64,000 bases of DNA from Tahibacter aquaticus (GCF_004363655.1 NZ_SNZH01000003.1:392305-456304), one strand, 5' to 3'; shown: positions 52,926-63,013, counted from the first letter of the stretch. The notes: generated from the sequence alone by a model not told the origin. Numbers and translations: made by a program.

Positions 52926-53441
52926 ATGGGAACGGATGGCGCTGAGTTCGCGTCGATCTGTCGGTCACACTGGTTGACGTCGATCAGGATGGCGAGCGGC
53001 GAACAGGTGCCGCCTTCAAACATCATCTCGATCGCAGGACGCCGTGGCGCGTTGGGCCGGCGGAGATCACGGTGCAACGTTTGGCTGCACGGCTCCAGCT
53101 GCGTAGCGCGCATCCAAAAGTCACGGGCCGATCCAGCCCAGCAAGGTTGGGCTAGTGCGCGGGTAGGGCGGTGCCGCGACCTTTCCGCTGCAGTTCGCAG
53201 ACGCGGTAGGCGCCGCCGCTATTGCGGCATCATCGTCGGATGAGAAGCTCGAGCCCCTGCGAACCTTTGGGCCGATCACCCGTTAACTGTCGCGCTTGCT
53301 GTAACGGGGGCAACACGGTTTGGGACTCGGCATTTGCCGCGCGTCACTATGCGGGTGCAGATCTGTTGACGGTGGCGCGCAGTTCCGATTTGATAACTGG
53401 CCGCAAGATGTCAGCAGAGCCTTTGGGCGTCATGGAGTGGT
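52926..53441. other. intergenic, no gene supported
   Basis: About 515 bases upstream of the histidine kinase. Chance frames only; an imperfect inverted repeat around 53279-53308 (CCCGTTA / TAACGGG) is present. Confidence 0.35.
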
Positions 53442-54569
53442 ATGCGCTTAGCGGACTTCATTGAGCAGCACCATGGGCGCATCCTCGAAGCGTGGGAAGG
53501 GATTGCGGCAACCCTGCCGCCGTTCGTCGACGGCAGGGTTGCATCGGCGGACCTCCGTGAGCACGTGGGCCGAATGCTCGACGCTATGGTGGCCGATATG
53601 AGATCGCGCGCCCGCGTGGCGCTGAGCGATCCCTCGGTGGGCGTGCCCGACGTTGGTGGTGCATCGGAGCATGGACTGGCCCGGCATGCTGCCGGACTTT
53701 CGTTGATCGCGATGGCCGCCGAGTTCCGTGCGCTTCGCGCTGTGGTCTCCCGAATGTGGCTTGGCTCGGATTTCGTGCGCACAGCTCAGGCGCTCGACGA
53801 TCTCGTTCGGTTCAACGAAGCTTTGGATCAGTTGACTGCCTCTGCGGTGCTGGCGTTCTCGCAAGCGGTTGAACGTGATCGGGCGTTGCTGATGGGCATC
53901 GTGGCGCACGATCTGCGTGGACCTCTTCACACGGCGTCCATGGCGTTGCACATTCTGGCCCAGCGGCATCCCGCTGCCAGGGAAGACGCCGCGCTGGGAC
54001 AGGCGAAACGTTCGCTCGCTCGCATGCTCCCCATGGTGGACGACCTTCTGGGTGTAGCAGCTGCGGGGATGCGCGCTCAATTGCCTGTGCGACCGCAGGC
54101 TATGGACCTGAAGGCGCTAGTACAGGAAATACTAGCCGAAGCCGCGGGGGAGTTTCCGGAGCACGCGTTCGCGCTGGAAGCGGTCGAGTCGATCTCCGGG
54201 TTTTGGGACCGCGCGCGCCTGGGGCAGCTGATCTCAAACCTGGTGCGTAACGCGGCCGCACACGGAGTCGCCTCGGGCACCATTCGCGTTAGCTTGCATC
54301 GCGAGGGTGAGGAGGTCGTTCTCGCGGTTCACAACACCGGTGCGGTCATTCCAGAGCACGAGCGTCAGTCCCTGTTTTCTGGCGATGCGCGGGCGGTGAA
54401 CGCACGAAATGGCCACCATCTAGGATTGGGGCTCTTCATCGTCAACGAAATCACCCGAGGCCACGGTGGACGGGTCAGCGTGACATCCAACGCGGAATCG
54501 GGAACAGTTTTCTCAGTAGTGCTGCCCATAGACCCGGAACCCGATCTCGCCGCTTCCGGCCCCGCCTGA
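53442..54569 (+). CDS. soluble sensor histidine kinase
   Basis: A 375-residue protein; ATG 53442 has GGAG six bases upstream. Residues 1-135 are an all-helical N-terminus (LADFIEQHHGRILEAWEGIA) like the RsbRD/RsbT co-antagonist N-terminal sensor domain, without membrane segments. The phospho-acceptor His is in GIVAHDLRGPLH near 155 (HisKA), followed by a HATPase domain with QLISNLVRNAAAHG (N box), VHNTGAVI (G1) and HLGLGLFIVNEI (G2). It is convergent with a single-domain response regulator 54 bases away, its probable partner. Confidence 0.88.
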   Translation: MRLADFIEQHHGRILEAWEGIAATLPPFVDGRVASADLREHVGRMLDAMVADMRSRARVALSDPSVGVPDVGGASEHGLARHAAGLSLIAMAAEFRALRAVVSRMWLGSDFVRTAQALDDLVRFNEALDQLTASAVLAFSQAVERDRALLMGIVAHDLRGPLHTASMALHILAQRHPAAREDAALGQAKRSLARMLPMVDDLLGVAAAGMRAQLPVRPQAMDLKALVQEILAEAAGEFPEHAFALEAVESISGFWDRARLGQLISNLVRNAAAHGVASGTIRVSLHREGEEVVLAVHNTGAVIPEHERQSLFSGDARAVNARNGHHLGLGLFIVNEITRGHGGRVSVTSNAESGTVFSVVLPIDPEPDLAASGPA

Positions 54570-54623
54570 GTCCGACAACCCAAGTCCTCGTTCGGCGCCC
54601 TGGTTCAGAACATACCAGGCCAT

Positions 54624-55124
54624 CTAAAGGAACGCGCGAGGCAACCGCGCTAAAAGCCGCGCCAAAACATCAAGGTCGATGGGTTTGGCCAAGTGTTCGA
54701 CCATGCCGGCTTCCACGGAACGTTGGCGCATGTCTGGGGTATTCCAGCTCGTCAAAGCGACCAACCAAACCGCGTCAAATTCCCTCTGTGCGCGCAGACG
54801 GCGTGCAACTTCGTGACCGTTGAAATCGGGGAGGTCGAGGTCGAGCAGTACCAGCGTAGGACGAAAAGCCAACGCCTGTTCCAACGCGGCTGAGCCCGTC
54901 GCGGCTACGCGCACTTCGACACCCAAGTGCGCCAGGCCAAGCGCTGTCACCCGCGCCACATCAGGCTGGTCTTCTACCAACAAAACGCGGTGGTTCTCAG
55001 GCGACGCGCCTCCGCTCGACCGACTCCCTTCTTCTGCAAGCAGTGTGAACTTCACGGGGTCTCCCGATCCTGCGTTCGCCGGCCTTGGCGCATCGTCGAA
55101 CGATGAAGTGTTGTCCTTTTTCAT
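54624..55124 (-). CDS. single-domain response regulator
   Basis: A 166-residue protein from ATG 55124 (MKKDNTSSFDDAPRP). After a disordered 45-residue leader comes a complete receiver domain: acidic pair in HRVLLVEDQPDVARV, phospho-acceptor Asp near residue 95 in TLVLLDLDLPDFNG, Thr in LVALTSWN and Lys in VEHLAKPIDLD. No output domain, so it may pass phosphate on or act by protein contact. It lies tail-to-tail with the histidine kinase. Confidence 0.85.
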   Translation of the reverse strand: MKKDNTSSFDDAPRPANAGSGDPVKFTLLAEEGSRSSGGASPENHRVLLVEDQPDVARVTALGLAHLGVEVRVAATGSAALEQALAFRPTLVLLDLDLPDFNGHEVARRLRAQREFDAVWLVALTSWNTPDMRQRSVEAGMVEHLAKPIDLDVLARLLARLPRAFL

Positions 55125-55491
55125 GGTCTGTTCGCCGCTCGGTGGACGCATTCGTAAGGGATTGGGTGTATGCAGGTTGTAAGCGCCAGCCGAGGCAATG
55201 GAAGGCTGCAGTTAGGCGAGCCCAGCGGCACAACGATGGTAGGGCAAGTAAACGGTACCCTCGTGAGGCACAACCGCCAGGTATTACCCGTGGCGGCTCC
55301 ACGCTGGCCCGCATTGCATCCGCCGCAACCTGATCCGAAAGGTCATTGGTGCCAGAAAATAACGCGGTAGCTCCGCGTGGTCTTTCGTGCCCTCGATCAA
55401 CGGGGTGAGGTATTCCACTTTGTATTCCGATCGGATCTGTCAGCGTGCGGGCACCTGGCACAGGGGCTCGGGCTGGGCGGGAGCTCGCGAG
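55125..55491. other. intergenic, no gene supported
   Basis: About 370 bases. It contains a 12-bp palindrome (AGCTCGCGAGCT near 55480-55491) directly after the MgtA fragment. Confidence 0.35.
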
Positions 55492-55938
55492 CTAGATGCC
55501 CGCTTGAGCGGGCGGCAGAGTTGGTCCGTCCAGGTCTCGCTTACGGTAGAAGAAGTGCTTGATCAACTCCACCAAGCCCACGTAGGCGAAAGTCACGACG
55601 ATCAAGTAGCCGAAGAACCATAAGGGTGGTGCTACGAAACCGAACCAATGTCCAACCGGAGACAGGGGCAGAGCGACGGCGATGATCACAGCAACCAACG
55701 CCAGGCCGACCAACAATCGATGGGGACGGCTGTTGTAGAGCCGACGGCGTGTGCGGATGGCGACGACAATCAGCACCTGAGTGACGAGAGACTCGACGAA
55801 CCAGCCTGTCTGAAACAGGGCCTCTCCAGCATCGAACAACCTCAGGAGCACGTAGAACGTTATCAGATCGAAAAGTGAGCTGGCCGACCCGAACACCAGC
55901 ATGAAGCGCTCGATCATCATCCGCAGCTTGTACGCCAC
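55492..55938 (-). pseudogene. 3' fragment of an MgtA-type P-type ATPase gene
   Basis: 148 codons matching the C-terminal transmembrane end of magnesium-translocating P-type ATPases: ERFMLVFGSASSLFDLITFY, GEALFQTGWFVESLVTQVL, VVAIRTRRRLYNSRPH, then three membrane helices and VELIKHFFYRKRDL. A complete MgtA has about 850-900 residues; the phosphorylation site DKTGT and nucleotide domain are missing, and similarity begins abruptly at about 55925. The frame itself is intact, so truncation is recent enough that it has not decayed. Confidence 0.8.
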
Positions 55939-56352
55939 GACGCATCACATGACTCGTGCCGCCCTCGCGCAAACCGAGGGCTTCGCAGAGCGCAACCAGA
56001 TGAGCTTGCGCTTCAGAGCGATTCCTCCCTGTTGCCCGTATGGAGGAACGCTGGCGTTCGACCAGGCTGAAATGCGCGAGCTCCTCGCCTACGGCCAGCG
56101 CTGCGCTGAGGAAGGACGAATTTGGCTTGACGCCAAGAGAGCCCTTGCGCCGGTGGCGCCGACTCAGCGCGGCTTTCCGTCTGACAGACTTTGCGCGCGA
56201 TTGCCGTAGCGGTCCTGATTGCGAGCGGCAGGCTGCGTCGAACAACGACCACCGATCGCCCACCGAAAACCTGCGCGTTTTCAACGCGTTAGCGTCGGCA
56301 TCCTGGATGGCAATCGGCAAGAACTGCAGGCGCAGACAGAAGTTCGGCTAAA
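55939..56352. other. intergenic, no gene supported
   Basis: About 410 bases between the ATPase fragment and the CadC-like gene. A plus-strand frame contains a patch (FDQAEMRELLAYGQRCAEEG) that looks protein-like but has no start; it may be another remnant. Confidence 0.35.
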
Positions 56353-58749
56353 GTGAGTTGCCCAACTTTGTCGTCTCAACCCCGCATGGCCCCAGGCAAG
56401 GCGTATCGATTCGGCGAGTTTCTCCTCCGCCCCGCAACGCGCCAGTTCCTGCGCAAAGGCGAGGCCCTGGCCGTGCCGGTTCTCCTGTTCGACTGCCTGG
56501 TGTATTTGATCGAGAACCGCACGCGTGCCGTGGGACGAGACGAACTGAGCTCGGCCGTCTGGGGGAGGACCGACGTTTCAGAAGCGCAGCTGACGCAAAC
56601 CATTTTGCGTGCACGCCGTTTGCTCAACGAAGAAAGCGGTGCGACCAGTTGTATCCGCACCATTCCCAAGTTCGGGTATCACTGGGTCGGCGACGTTCAG
56701 GTCGACACGGACGTTGAACCGTCCGCTCCCACGCCTCCTTCATCGGCCCTCGTCGAGAACGAGGAGCCTTCGCCTGCCAACACGCCCCGCCAGTGGCAAT
56801 GGCAATGGCGCCGCTGGCTGGGGTGGATGGCGATCATCGCGGCGGCAGCGGGAATCGGTCTGGCCTGGATGCACGCCGCTCCGCAGCCGCAGGTCGCTGC
56901 CGATAAGGTCCGTGCTGGGATTCTCGTGCTTCCGCTCGATGTTGCATCGAACGACGACGCAGCCTGGGTGCGGCTGGGCGCGATGGACGTCGTTGCCGAA
57001 CGATTGCGGGGGGCAGGGGTCGCGGTCCCGCCCAGCGAAGACACGTTGGCTCTGATGCGCGCCAACGGCAGCAGTAAGGAGCCTGCGGATTTCCTGCGCC
57101 GCACCGGCGTGGCTTGGGTGATTTCCGGTCGTGCGGAACGCAGTCCGAACGGCTGGCGCGTCCATCTCGACGCAACGAGCGCCGCGGGCATCGGATACGA
57201 GGCATCGAACGAAGAAGACGAGGTGCTTCCCGCCCTGCGGGCCAGCACCGACGCGCTGCTCGGTCAACTCGGCATCAAGTCGGCCGATTCTCCGAGCGGG
57301 GACGAAGCCCTGGAAGAAACGATTCAGCGCGCGCAGGCCGCCATGCTGGCGAACGACCTGTCCACGGCACAGCGCATCCTGACGCAAGCGCCGGCGCGCG
57401 TGTCGGAGCAGCCCGAACTGCGCTACCAAGTTGCCGTGCTCGCGTTTCGCGCGGGGCGCCTGGGCGACGCGGAGAACGAATGGCAGGGTTTGCTGAGCGA
57501 CGAGTCGACGGCGAACAAGCCCTACCTGCGGGCACGCGTGCATTACGGCATCGGCGCGGTTGCGATGATGCGCGATGACGCCAACAAGGCCGAGCAATCG
57601 TTCGACACGGCGCTGAAACTGCTGGCCGGTCGGGAAAACCTGCTCGAATACGGCAAGGCGTTGGGCGGACGCGGCGGCGCACGGTTTACGCTCGGCCGTG
57701 CCCAGGAAGGCATGGACGACATGAGTCGCGCCCGGATCGTTCTGGAGCAGGCCGGCGATCGGCTTGCCCTGGCCCGTTTGAACGTCTCTTACGGCATCGC
57801 GGCTACCGCTCGCGGTCGACCGCGAGCGGCCATCCCAGTGCTGATCGACGCTCTTACCGCCCTACAGCCCTTTGGTGCGGTGAACGAACGCGCTCATGCC
57901 TACTCGGCGCTGGTCAACGCCCACCTCGCGCTCTTGGATCATCCGAAGGCCGCGGCCGCCAACGACGCGGCGCGAGCGCTGCTGCCGCTCATCGGCGACC
58001 CGCTGAACCGCGCAGAAACCCTGATCGACCGCACGGCAATCCTGCTGTCCGAAGGACGCATCGATGAGGCGGCCTTGCAATTTGCGGAACTCGACGCGCT
58101 CGACCTGACGCCTTTCGCAAGCCTGGATGGCCGGCGGTTGGAAATGCACGTCCGTTGGTCCTGGAGCCGTGGCGATGCGCAGGCCACGTCGGATCGGGCA
58201 ACCCTGGCGATCGACAGGCTGGCCGCGGTCGATGCGGCAACCGCGGGGGAGATGGTCCTGATACGCCAGCGCGCCCTGCTGGCGCTTGGGAGAACCGAGG
58301 ATGCCCAAGTCGCCCTGCGCGGTCTGCCCGCCGCGCTGAGCGCACCGCGCCCCGGTTCCGTGCCTCTTGGTGTGCAGCTGGCCCGAGCAGAGCTGGCGGC
58401 GGCCCAGGGCGATGCGAGCGCGGCCGACAGCGCGTTTGCCGCAGCCGCGTCCGAGGTCGATGCCGACGACGTTCCCGCGCGCGCGCTGCTGCTTGCGGCC
58501 TCGCACGTGCCCGTGCTCCTGGCCCAGGAACGATGGGACGCCGCCAGCGCCTTGGTCGGCCGTCTGCCGGAGGCCGCAGACCGCGACTTCGAGGGAGCGC
58601 TGATCCGTGTCCGGCTCTACCACACCCTCGGCCGCAACCCGCAGTGGGCGGACGCGTTGCAGCGCGCGCAGGCGCTGGCCGGCCAGCGACCCATCCCGGC
58701 TCTGCTGCTGGTCCCGCCGCTTGCCCGCCCTCTACCCCGTGGAAGTTAG
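56353..58749 (+). CDS. CadC-like winged-helix regulator with membrane segment and TPR domain
   Basis: A 798-residue protein; start GTG 56353, with ATG 56386 as the alternative. Residues about 15-115 are an OmpR/PhoB-type winged helix (YRFGEFLLRPATRQFLRKGE, VLLFDCLVYLIENRTRAVGRDEL, SGATSCIRTIPKFGYHWVG). A transmembrane helix follows a Gln/Trp-rich linker near 155-173 (WLGWMAIIAAAAGIGLAWM). The periplasmic 620 residues start with an alpha/beta domain (AGILVLPLDVASNDDAAWVR) and continue as many TPR-like helices. Such CadC-like proteins bind DNA from the membrane without a kinase. Its target may be the adjacent surface-protein gene. Confidence 0.82.
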   Translation: MSCPTLSSQPRMAPGKAYRFGEFLLRPATRQFLRKGEALAVPVLLFDCLVYLIENRTRAVGRDELSSAVWGRTDVSEAQLTQTILRARRLLNEESGATSCIRTIPKFGYHWVGDVQVDTDVEPSAPTPPSSALVENEEPSPANTPRQWQWQWRRWLGWMAIIAAAAGIGLAWMHAAPQPQVAADKVRAGILVLPLDVASNDDAAWVRLGAMDVVAERLRGAGVAVPPSEDTLALMRANGSSKEPADFLRRTGVAWVISGRAERSPNGWRVHLDATSAAGIGYEASNEEDEVLPALRASTDALLGQLGIKSADSPSGDEALEETIQRAQAAMLANDLSTAQRILTQAPARVSEQPELRYQVAVLAFRAGRLGDAENEWQGLLSDESTANKPYLRARVHYGIGAVAMMRDDANKAEQSFDTALKLLAGRENLLEYGKALGGRGGARFTLGRAQEGMDDMSRARIVLEQAGDRLALARLNVSYGIAATARGRPRAAIPVLIDALTALQPFGAVNERAHAYSALVNAHLALLDHPKAAAANDAARALLPLIGDPLNRAETLIDRTAILLSEGRIDEAALQFAELDALDLTPFASLDGRRLEMHVRWSWSRGDAQATSDRATLAIDRLAAVDAATAGEMVLIRQRALLALGRTEDAQVALRGLPAALSAPRPGSVPLGVQLARAELAAAQGDASAADSAFAAAASEVDADDVPARALLLAASHVPVLLAQERWDAASALVGRLPEAADRDFEGALIRVRLYHTLGRNPQWADALQRAQALAGQRPIPALLLVPPLARPLPRGS

Positions 58750-58940
58750 GCGTGACGCCGCTGGTTGGCCGCCTGTTGGCGTTTGGTTAGATCGCGCAAA
58801 GCCTGCGGCAACCTGATGCGCAGGACAAACTCATCGAACTCCCGAGAATGAAAACCGATCGCGCCGGGGCTACGGGGCCTGGGCTGAGCGATGCCGTCAT
58901 AGGCGGTGGTGGGTTCACTCAATCTGGGGACAGCGACACG

Positions 58941-61028
58941 ATGAACACGATGAAAACAGCGCACGAGCGATCGGAGCCTTCCCGGCGCGGACAGCGGAGC
59001 GCCATTGAAGGCAGCCGGCGTCACGGAACCACGCCGTGGGTGCGCCTGCTGCAGGTGGCCGCTTTGTGCTGGGGGGCGTTGGGCGCGTCTGCAGGGGCCC
59101 AGGCTGGCGGATCGGCACAGGTCCACTTGGAAAGGAGCGAAATCGTCGAGTATTGGCTGTGGGCCAGCGGCGTTGCGGTTTCCGGCACCGGGTTCGCCCC
59201 GTCGACGACGGTCGACGTGACGATCACCGATCCGAACGGCGGAACCCGGCCCTTTGCCGCGCCGACCGACGCGGCCGGCGCGTTCAACACCCGTGTGAAC
59301 GCTATGAAGATTCGCTCGGTGCTGGGAACGCACCAGGTGTCCGCCGTTGACCCTTCCGGCGGCAACGCTCAGGCGTCGCTGTCGGTCGTCCGCGATCCGG
59401 ACGAGGTGTTGAACGTGACGGCCGGACCGGCCGAGATGCCGCTCACGCAGTTCGCATCGGGTACGCGGGTCCACATCGGCGGCCTGACCCCGAACGGTCG
59501 CGTGCGCATCAACCTCGCTGACCCGGCCGACAACATCGGCGAGCTGATGGTCACCACCCCACTGTTCGCCGACGCGAACGGGGCGTTCGATTTCCTGCTC
59601 GACCCGAAGACGGAGATATGGGGTTTCGGCGTCGTCGCCATCGTCCCGACGGAAGGCGTGTGGATGCTGAGCGCGCACGGGTTGGCCGGCGGCAACGAGC
59701 TACGGGGCTCGGCGACGTTCCGCCTGCTGCCGGACGCCCCGAGCCCGAACGCGTACTGCGCCATCAGCATGACGCAGCAGGCCCAGCCGATCACGCGCGT
59801 CCGATTCGCCGGTATCGATAAGGCCTCGGCGGCCGACTCGCCGGATGGCTACGAGAACTTCACGAGCACGCACGGTGCGGTGACGGCCGGACGAACCTAC
59901 ACGATGCGCTTGAAGGGCAAGGCGGACCAGTCGTTTGAAGCGAACACGTATACGGTGTTCTTCGACTGGAACCGCAACGGCGTCCTCGACGAGCCGAACG
60001 AGATTTACAGCGCGGGCTCTCTCATCGGCTCGACCGGCAGCGATGGCATGGAAGTCGTGTACGACGTCGCTGTGCCGGGCGGCGCGCAAGCGGGACCGAC
60101 GCGCATGCGCGTGCTGAAGGTGTATTCGCCGTCGTCGTTCTCGATGTACTGGCCCTCCGGCGGGTGCGGCAGCTACCGAGCGGGGCAGGTTGAGGACTAC
60201 ACCGTGGATGTTGTAAGCGCGGATGCGGTCTTCGCGAACGGCTTCGAGACGGGCGCGACGGCTGTCGCGCCTACGCTTCGGAAAAACTTTGCTGCGCCCA
60301 GCGTGGCAACGAACACGCCGATGCGCTTGACGATTACGCTCGCTAACGCAAACGCGACACCGGCGACCCTAACGTCCGACCTCGTCGACGTGTTCCCGAA
60401 CGGTCTCGTCTCGGCGGCTGGCGCGTCGACGACGTGCATCGGCGGGCCGGGCATCGCGCAGACCGGCGCGTCGGTGACGCTGAGCGCCGGCGCTTCGATC
60501 CCGGCCGCGGGTTCGTGCACGATCGCGCTCGACGTTGCCGCAACGGTTGCCGGTAATCTGACTAACACGATTCCGGCAGGCGGGCTCGTGACCGATGCCG
60601 GCACCAACGCGAACGCCGCGACGGCGACGGTGGCCGCGGTCACGCCGCCGACGTTGACCAAGAACTTCGCCGTGCCGAGCATCGCGACGAACACGCCGAC
60701 ACGCCTGACGATCACGCTCGCGAACACAAACCCGTCACCGGCCACGCTAACGTCCGACCTCGTTGATGCGTTCCCGAACGGCTTGGTTTCAGCGGCGAAC
60801 GCGTCGACGACGTGCATCGGCGGTCCGGGCATCACGCAGACCGGCACGTCGGTCACGCTACGCGCCGGCGCCGCAATCCCGGCTGCGGGTTCGTGCACGA
60901 TCGCGCTCGACGTCGCCGCAACGGTTGCCGGTAGTCTCACCAACACGATTCCGACCGGCGGTCTGGTCACCAACGTCGGCAGCAACGCGTCCGCCGCGGC
61001 GGCAACGCTGACTGCTACGTCGCCCTAA
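58941..61028 (+). CDS. secreted GEVED-domain protein with two DUF7933-type repeats
   Basis: A 695-residue protein. ATG 58941 (MNTMKTAHERSEPSRRG) precedes a long basic n-region and a hydrophobic core (LLQVAALCWGALGASAGA), an export signal. Residues 55-265 are beta domains; 270-425 hold the GEVED domain (YTVFFDWNRNGVLDEPNEIY, GQVEDYTVDVV). An internal DAVFANGFETG near 430 resembles the IFxDGFE tails of other secreted proteins. Then come two near-identical repeats (about 446-570 and 571-690) of the 'TLxKxFAxPSxATNTPxRLTITLAN ... PAAGSCTIALDV' type (DUF11-like stalk domains). A surface or secreted adhesin-like role is likely. Confidence 0.82.
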   Translation: MNTMKTAHERSEPSRRGQRSAIEGSRRHGTTPWVRLLQVAALCWGALGASAGAQAGGSAQVHLERSEIVEYWLWASGVAVSGTGFAPSTTVDVTITDPNGGTRPFAAPTDAAGAFNTRVNAMKIRSVLGTHQVSAVDPSGGNAQASLSVVRDPDEVLNVTAGPAEMPLTQFASGTRVHIGGLTPNGRVRINLADPADNIGELMVTTPLFADANGAFDFLLDPKTEIWGFGVVAIVPTEGVWMLSAHGLAGGNELRGSATFRLLPDAPSPNAYCAISMTQQAQPITRVRFAGIDKASAADSPDGYENFTSTHGAVTAGRTYTMRLKGKADQSFEANTYTVFFDWNRNGVLDEPNEIYSAGSLIGSTGSDGMEVVYDVAVPGGAQAGPTRMRVLKVYSPSSFSMYWPSGGCGSYRAGQVEDYTVDVVSADAVFANGFETGATAVAPTLRKNFAAPSVATNTPMRLTITLANANATPATLTSDLVDVFPNGLVSAAGASTTCIGGPGIAQTGASVTLSAGASIPAAGSCTIALDVAATVAGNLTNTIPAGGLVTDAGTNANAATATVAAVTPPTLTKNFAVPSIATNTPTRLTITLANTNPSPATLTSDLVDAFPNGLVSAANASTTCIGGPGITQTGTSVTLRAGAAIPAAGSCTIALDVAATVAGSLTNTIPTGGLVTNVGSNASAAAATLTATSP
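60280..61015 (+). repeat. two tandem gene-internal repeats of about 370 bp
   Basis: The segments at about 60280-60648 and 60650-61015 encode the two stalk domains of the GEVED protein and are highly similar in DNA as well as protein, with long identical runs such as ACGTCGACGTGCATCGGCGG-like strings. Such recent duplication allows repeat number to change by recombination. Confidence 0.7.
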
Positions 61029-61563
61029 CTACGCGCCACCCGTCGACGCAGTCGATCGAGCTCGGCAACCGGATGGAATTCGGTTGCCGAGTGTTCGCGT
61101 CTGGGAACGCGGGTACAAATCAGAGCGCGCCGTGCGTGACGTCTCGCCGAAGCGTTCGACGCGTGCCCGCGCCTACGCGCGCTGCGTCGATGCTGCGTAT
61201 GCTTGCAGAATACTTGGATTCATTGCTTGGGCTGTCGCACGTGGTCTCGAGTTCACGGCTTGCGTACGAGTAGGCGAGAAGGGCTGCACGCTCGGTGGGC
61301 TGAATATTTTCGCCACGCATCGCAGTGACGAGTATTCAAAAAGACGTTCTTTTGCCGCCACGTTTTTGCAAGCTGCTTGTTCGTGTCGAGCACGGAATAG
61401 GTGGTTTTCGACGAGCATGCCACCTCCTCATCGCGAGCTGCTGTGCTTCAGATATGTTCGGGAGCAACGTCGTGATGGGGGAGGGCGCACGGCACAGTAA
61501 GGCGCTTTGTCGTTCGATTCTCGCGACGCCTGCGGTTTCCAAGGAGCGTTTCGGTGCAATACG
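61029..61563. other. intergenic between convergent genes
   Basis: About 530 bases, starting with a strong hairpin (next entry). Small frames on both strands are not protein-like. Confidence 0.4.
61061..61091 (+). terminator. terminator-like hairpin after the GEVED gene
   Basis: CTCGGCAACCG (61061-61071) pairs perfectly with CGGTTGCCGAG (61081-61091) around a 9-base loop, 32 bases after the stop codon. The following bases are T-poor (TGTTCGCG), so it would be an imperfect intrinsic terminator or a 3'-end stabiliser. Confidence 0.6.
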
Positions 61564-62223
61564 TCAGGACGATCCGCCACGGCACCAGTCCGCAGCGATG
61601 GCGTTCATTTCCCACGCCGAGCCGAGAGCCAGCTTGCTCTTGATGCTCTCGCGGTGCGACTCGACGGTCTTCACGCTGATGCCCATCTGAGTTGCAACGT
61701 CCGAGGCGCCAAAACCCTTACCGATGGCTACAAAAACCTCCATCTCGCGGGCGGTCAAGTTCGGTTTTGGCGGTTTCAGTGATTGCCGGACGGGGCAACA
61801 CAGGCAGAGCATCTGCTTCGCATCCATGGTCGGCAGTTGACAGCGAGAAACCAAGTCGATGAGCGGAAGATAGTTTTTAGCTTGTACGAAATAGCTGATA
61901 TAGCCACAAGCCACTTGGGAAGTGGCGTGCGCGTTTGCGCCCAGGTGTGGCCTCGACCCGAATGCGATCAAGCGCGTACGAATATCGGTCTCAAGCAAGA
62001 ATTGTCGGGCTGTTTGCACCCATTCCGGAGCGATGACGACGACTTCGGGTGCCTGCCTTCGCAAAGCAACCAAACCGTCATCCAGCGAAAGTGCAGTGGC
62101 CAGAACGTGCAGTTCGGAGCGAGACGACAACGCTACAGTCAGCCCCACCGTCGCAACCTCGGAAGGGACCATGATGAGGAGGGTGATCTCCCGATAGCGG
62201 CTATCGCTCATTCGCACAACCAT
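61564..62223 (-). CDS. LuxR-type regulator with degenerate receiver
   Basis: A 219-residue protein; ATG 62223 has GGTGGA upstream. Residues 10-130 follow the receiver fold (EITLLIMVPSEVATVGLTVAL, ALRRQAPEVVVIAPEWVQ) but the phospho-acceptor Asp at the end of strand 3 is replaced (VVVIAPEW) and the acidic pair is absent. Residues about 150-212 are the LuxR/GerE helix-turn-helix (LTAREMEVFVAIGKGFGASD, ISVKTVESHRESIKSKL). It probably works without phosphorylation. It is divergent from the roadblock operon and may regulate it. Confidence 0.8.
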   Translation of the reverse strand: MVVRMSDSRYREITLLIMVPSEVATVGLTVALSSRSELHVLATALSLDDGLVALRRQAPEVVVIAPEWVQTARQFLLETDIRTRLIAFGSRPHLGANAHATSQVACGYISYFVQAKNYLPLIDLVSRCQLPTMDAKQMLCLCCPVRQSLKPPKPNLTAREMEVFVAIGKGFGASDVATQMGISVKTVESHRESIKSKLALGSAWEMNAIAADWCRGGSS

Positions 62224-62566
62224 TGTTGTCCACCAGATTTTCGATGCGATTTTCCGTGCGATGGCGCCCGAAAAGTGAAAATAACTGTGACGGAATATTT
62301 TGACTTGACATAAAACATCGCGTTGCCAGTGTTTCTCGCCAAGCGGATCGGGGGATCCCCCATGGTGGGTTTTACCACTTCTTGCCTATGCTGAGGTCAC
62401 GTTGCGAATGCCCAGCGGCTGAGTTCCTTCGCCGCCCTCAACGGCGCTGGATATGGGCTGTACGCGCTGCGCTGCGCGACTGGATCGACACAACGTTAAA
62501 ACGGACCGCTCAGCTTGGGTGGTCCCACAGGGTTCCGCTGCAACTGCCTCTTCAGGGGAGGAAGTG
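62224..62566. other. divergent regulatory region
   Basis: About 340 bases between the LuxR-type gene and the roadblock operon. An AT-rich segment near 62270-62325 contains overlapping TTGACTTGACA at 62303-62313, a possible -35 element, without a clear -10 box at the right spacing. No gene seen. Confidence 0.4.
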
Positions 62567-63013
62567 ATGCCAGGGATTGATACGACCGGTGGTTGCGCTG
62601 TCGGGAACGTGGCTGCGGTTTCCGCCCCACAAGCCGAAGCGCTCCACCCCTATGCTGGCTACCTCCAGGCTTTCTTTGCGACCTCGCCGGCCATGGAGCT
62701 GGTAAGCCTCTGTTACGTCGACGGGCGTCCGTTGGCGACCGTCGGCGAAGCTCCGCCGAACCACGCAGAGCGGGTTGCTGCCATGGCCAGCTCGTTCCTT
62801 GCCCTGAGCGAAACCTTCGCCAAAGAGGCATCGCACGGGCGTTGTTCCTACGCGACGATCACATCGGCTCAGGGACTTCTCGTGGCGGTGCGCGTTCCGT
62901 CGCCCAAGCAGTTGCACGTTCTGTGCGCTGCAGCCAGCCGGAGCGATAACTTGGCGATGATCTTGCGCCGTACCCTCGACTGCGCGGACTCGTTGGCAAC
63001 AGTTCTTCCGTAA
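62567..63013 (+). CDS. roadblock/LC7-domain protein
   Basis: A 148-residue protein; ATG 62567 follows GGGGAGGAAG. After 25 residues comes a roadblock/LC7 fold: strand ELVSLCYVDGRPLATVG, helix HAERVAAMASSFLALSETFA, strands CSYATITSAQGLLVAVRV and LHVLCAAASRSDNLAMILR. Bacterial roadblock proteins (MglB-like) act as dimers on small GTPases or as scaffold proteins in motility and regulation. No GTPase gene is visible in the window, and the operon is cut at the right. Confidence 0.75.
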   Translation: MPGIDTTGGCAVGNVAAVSAPQAEALHPYAGYLQAFFATSPAMELVSLCYVDGRPLATVGEAPPNHAERVAAMASSFLALSETFAKEASHGRCSYATITSAQGLLVAVRVPSPKQLHVLCAAASRSDNLAMILRRTLDCADSLATVLP

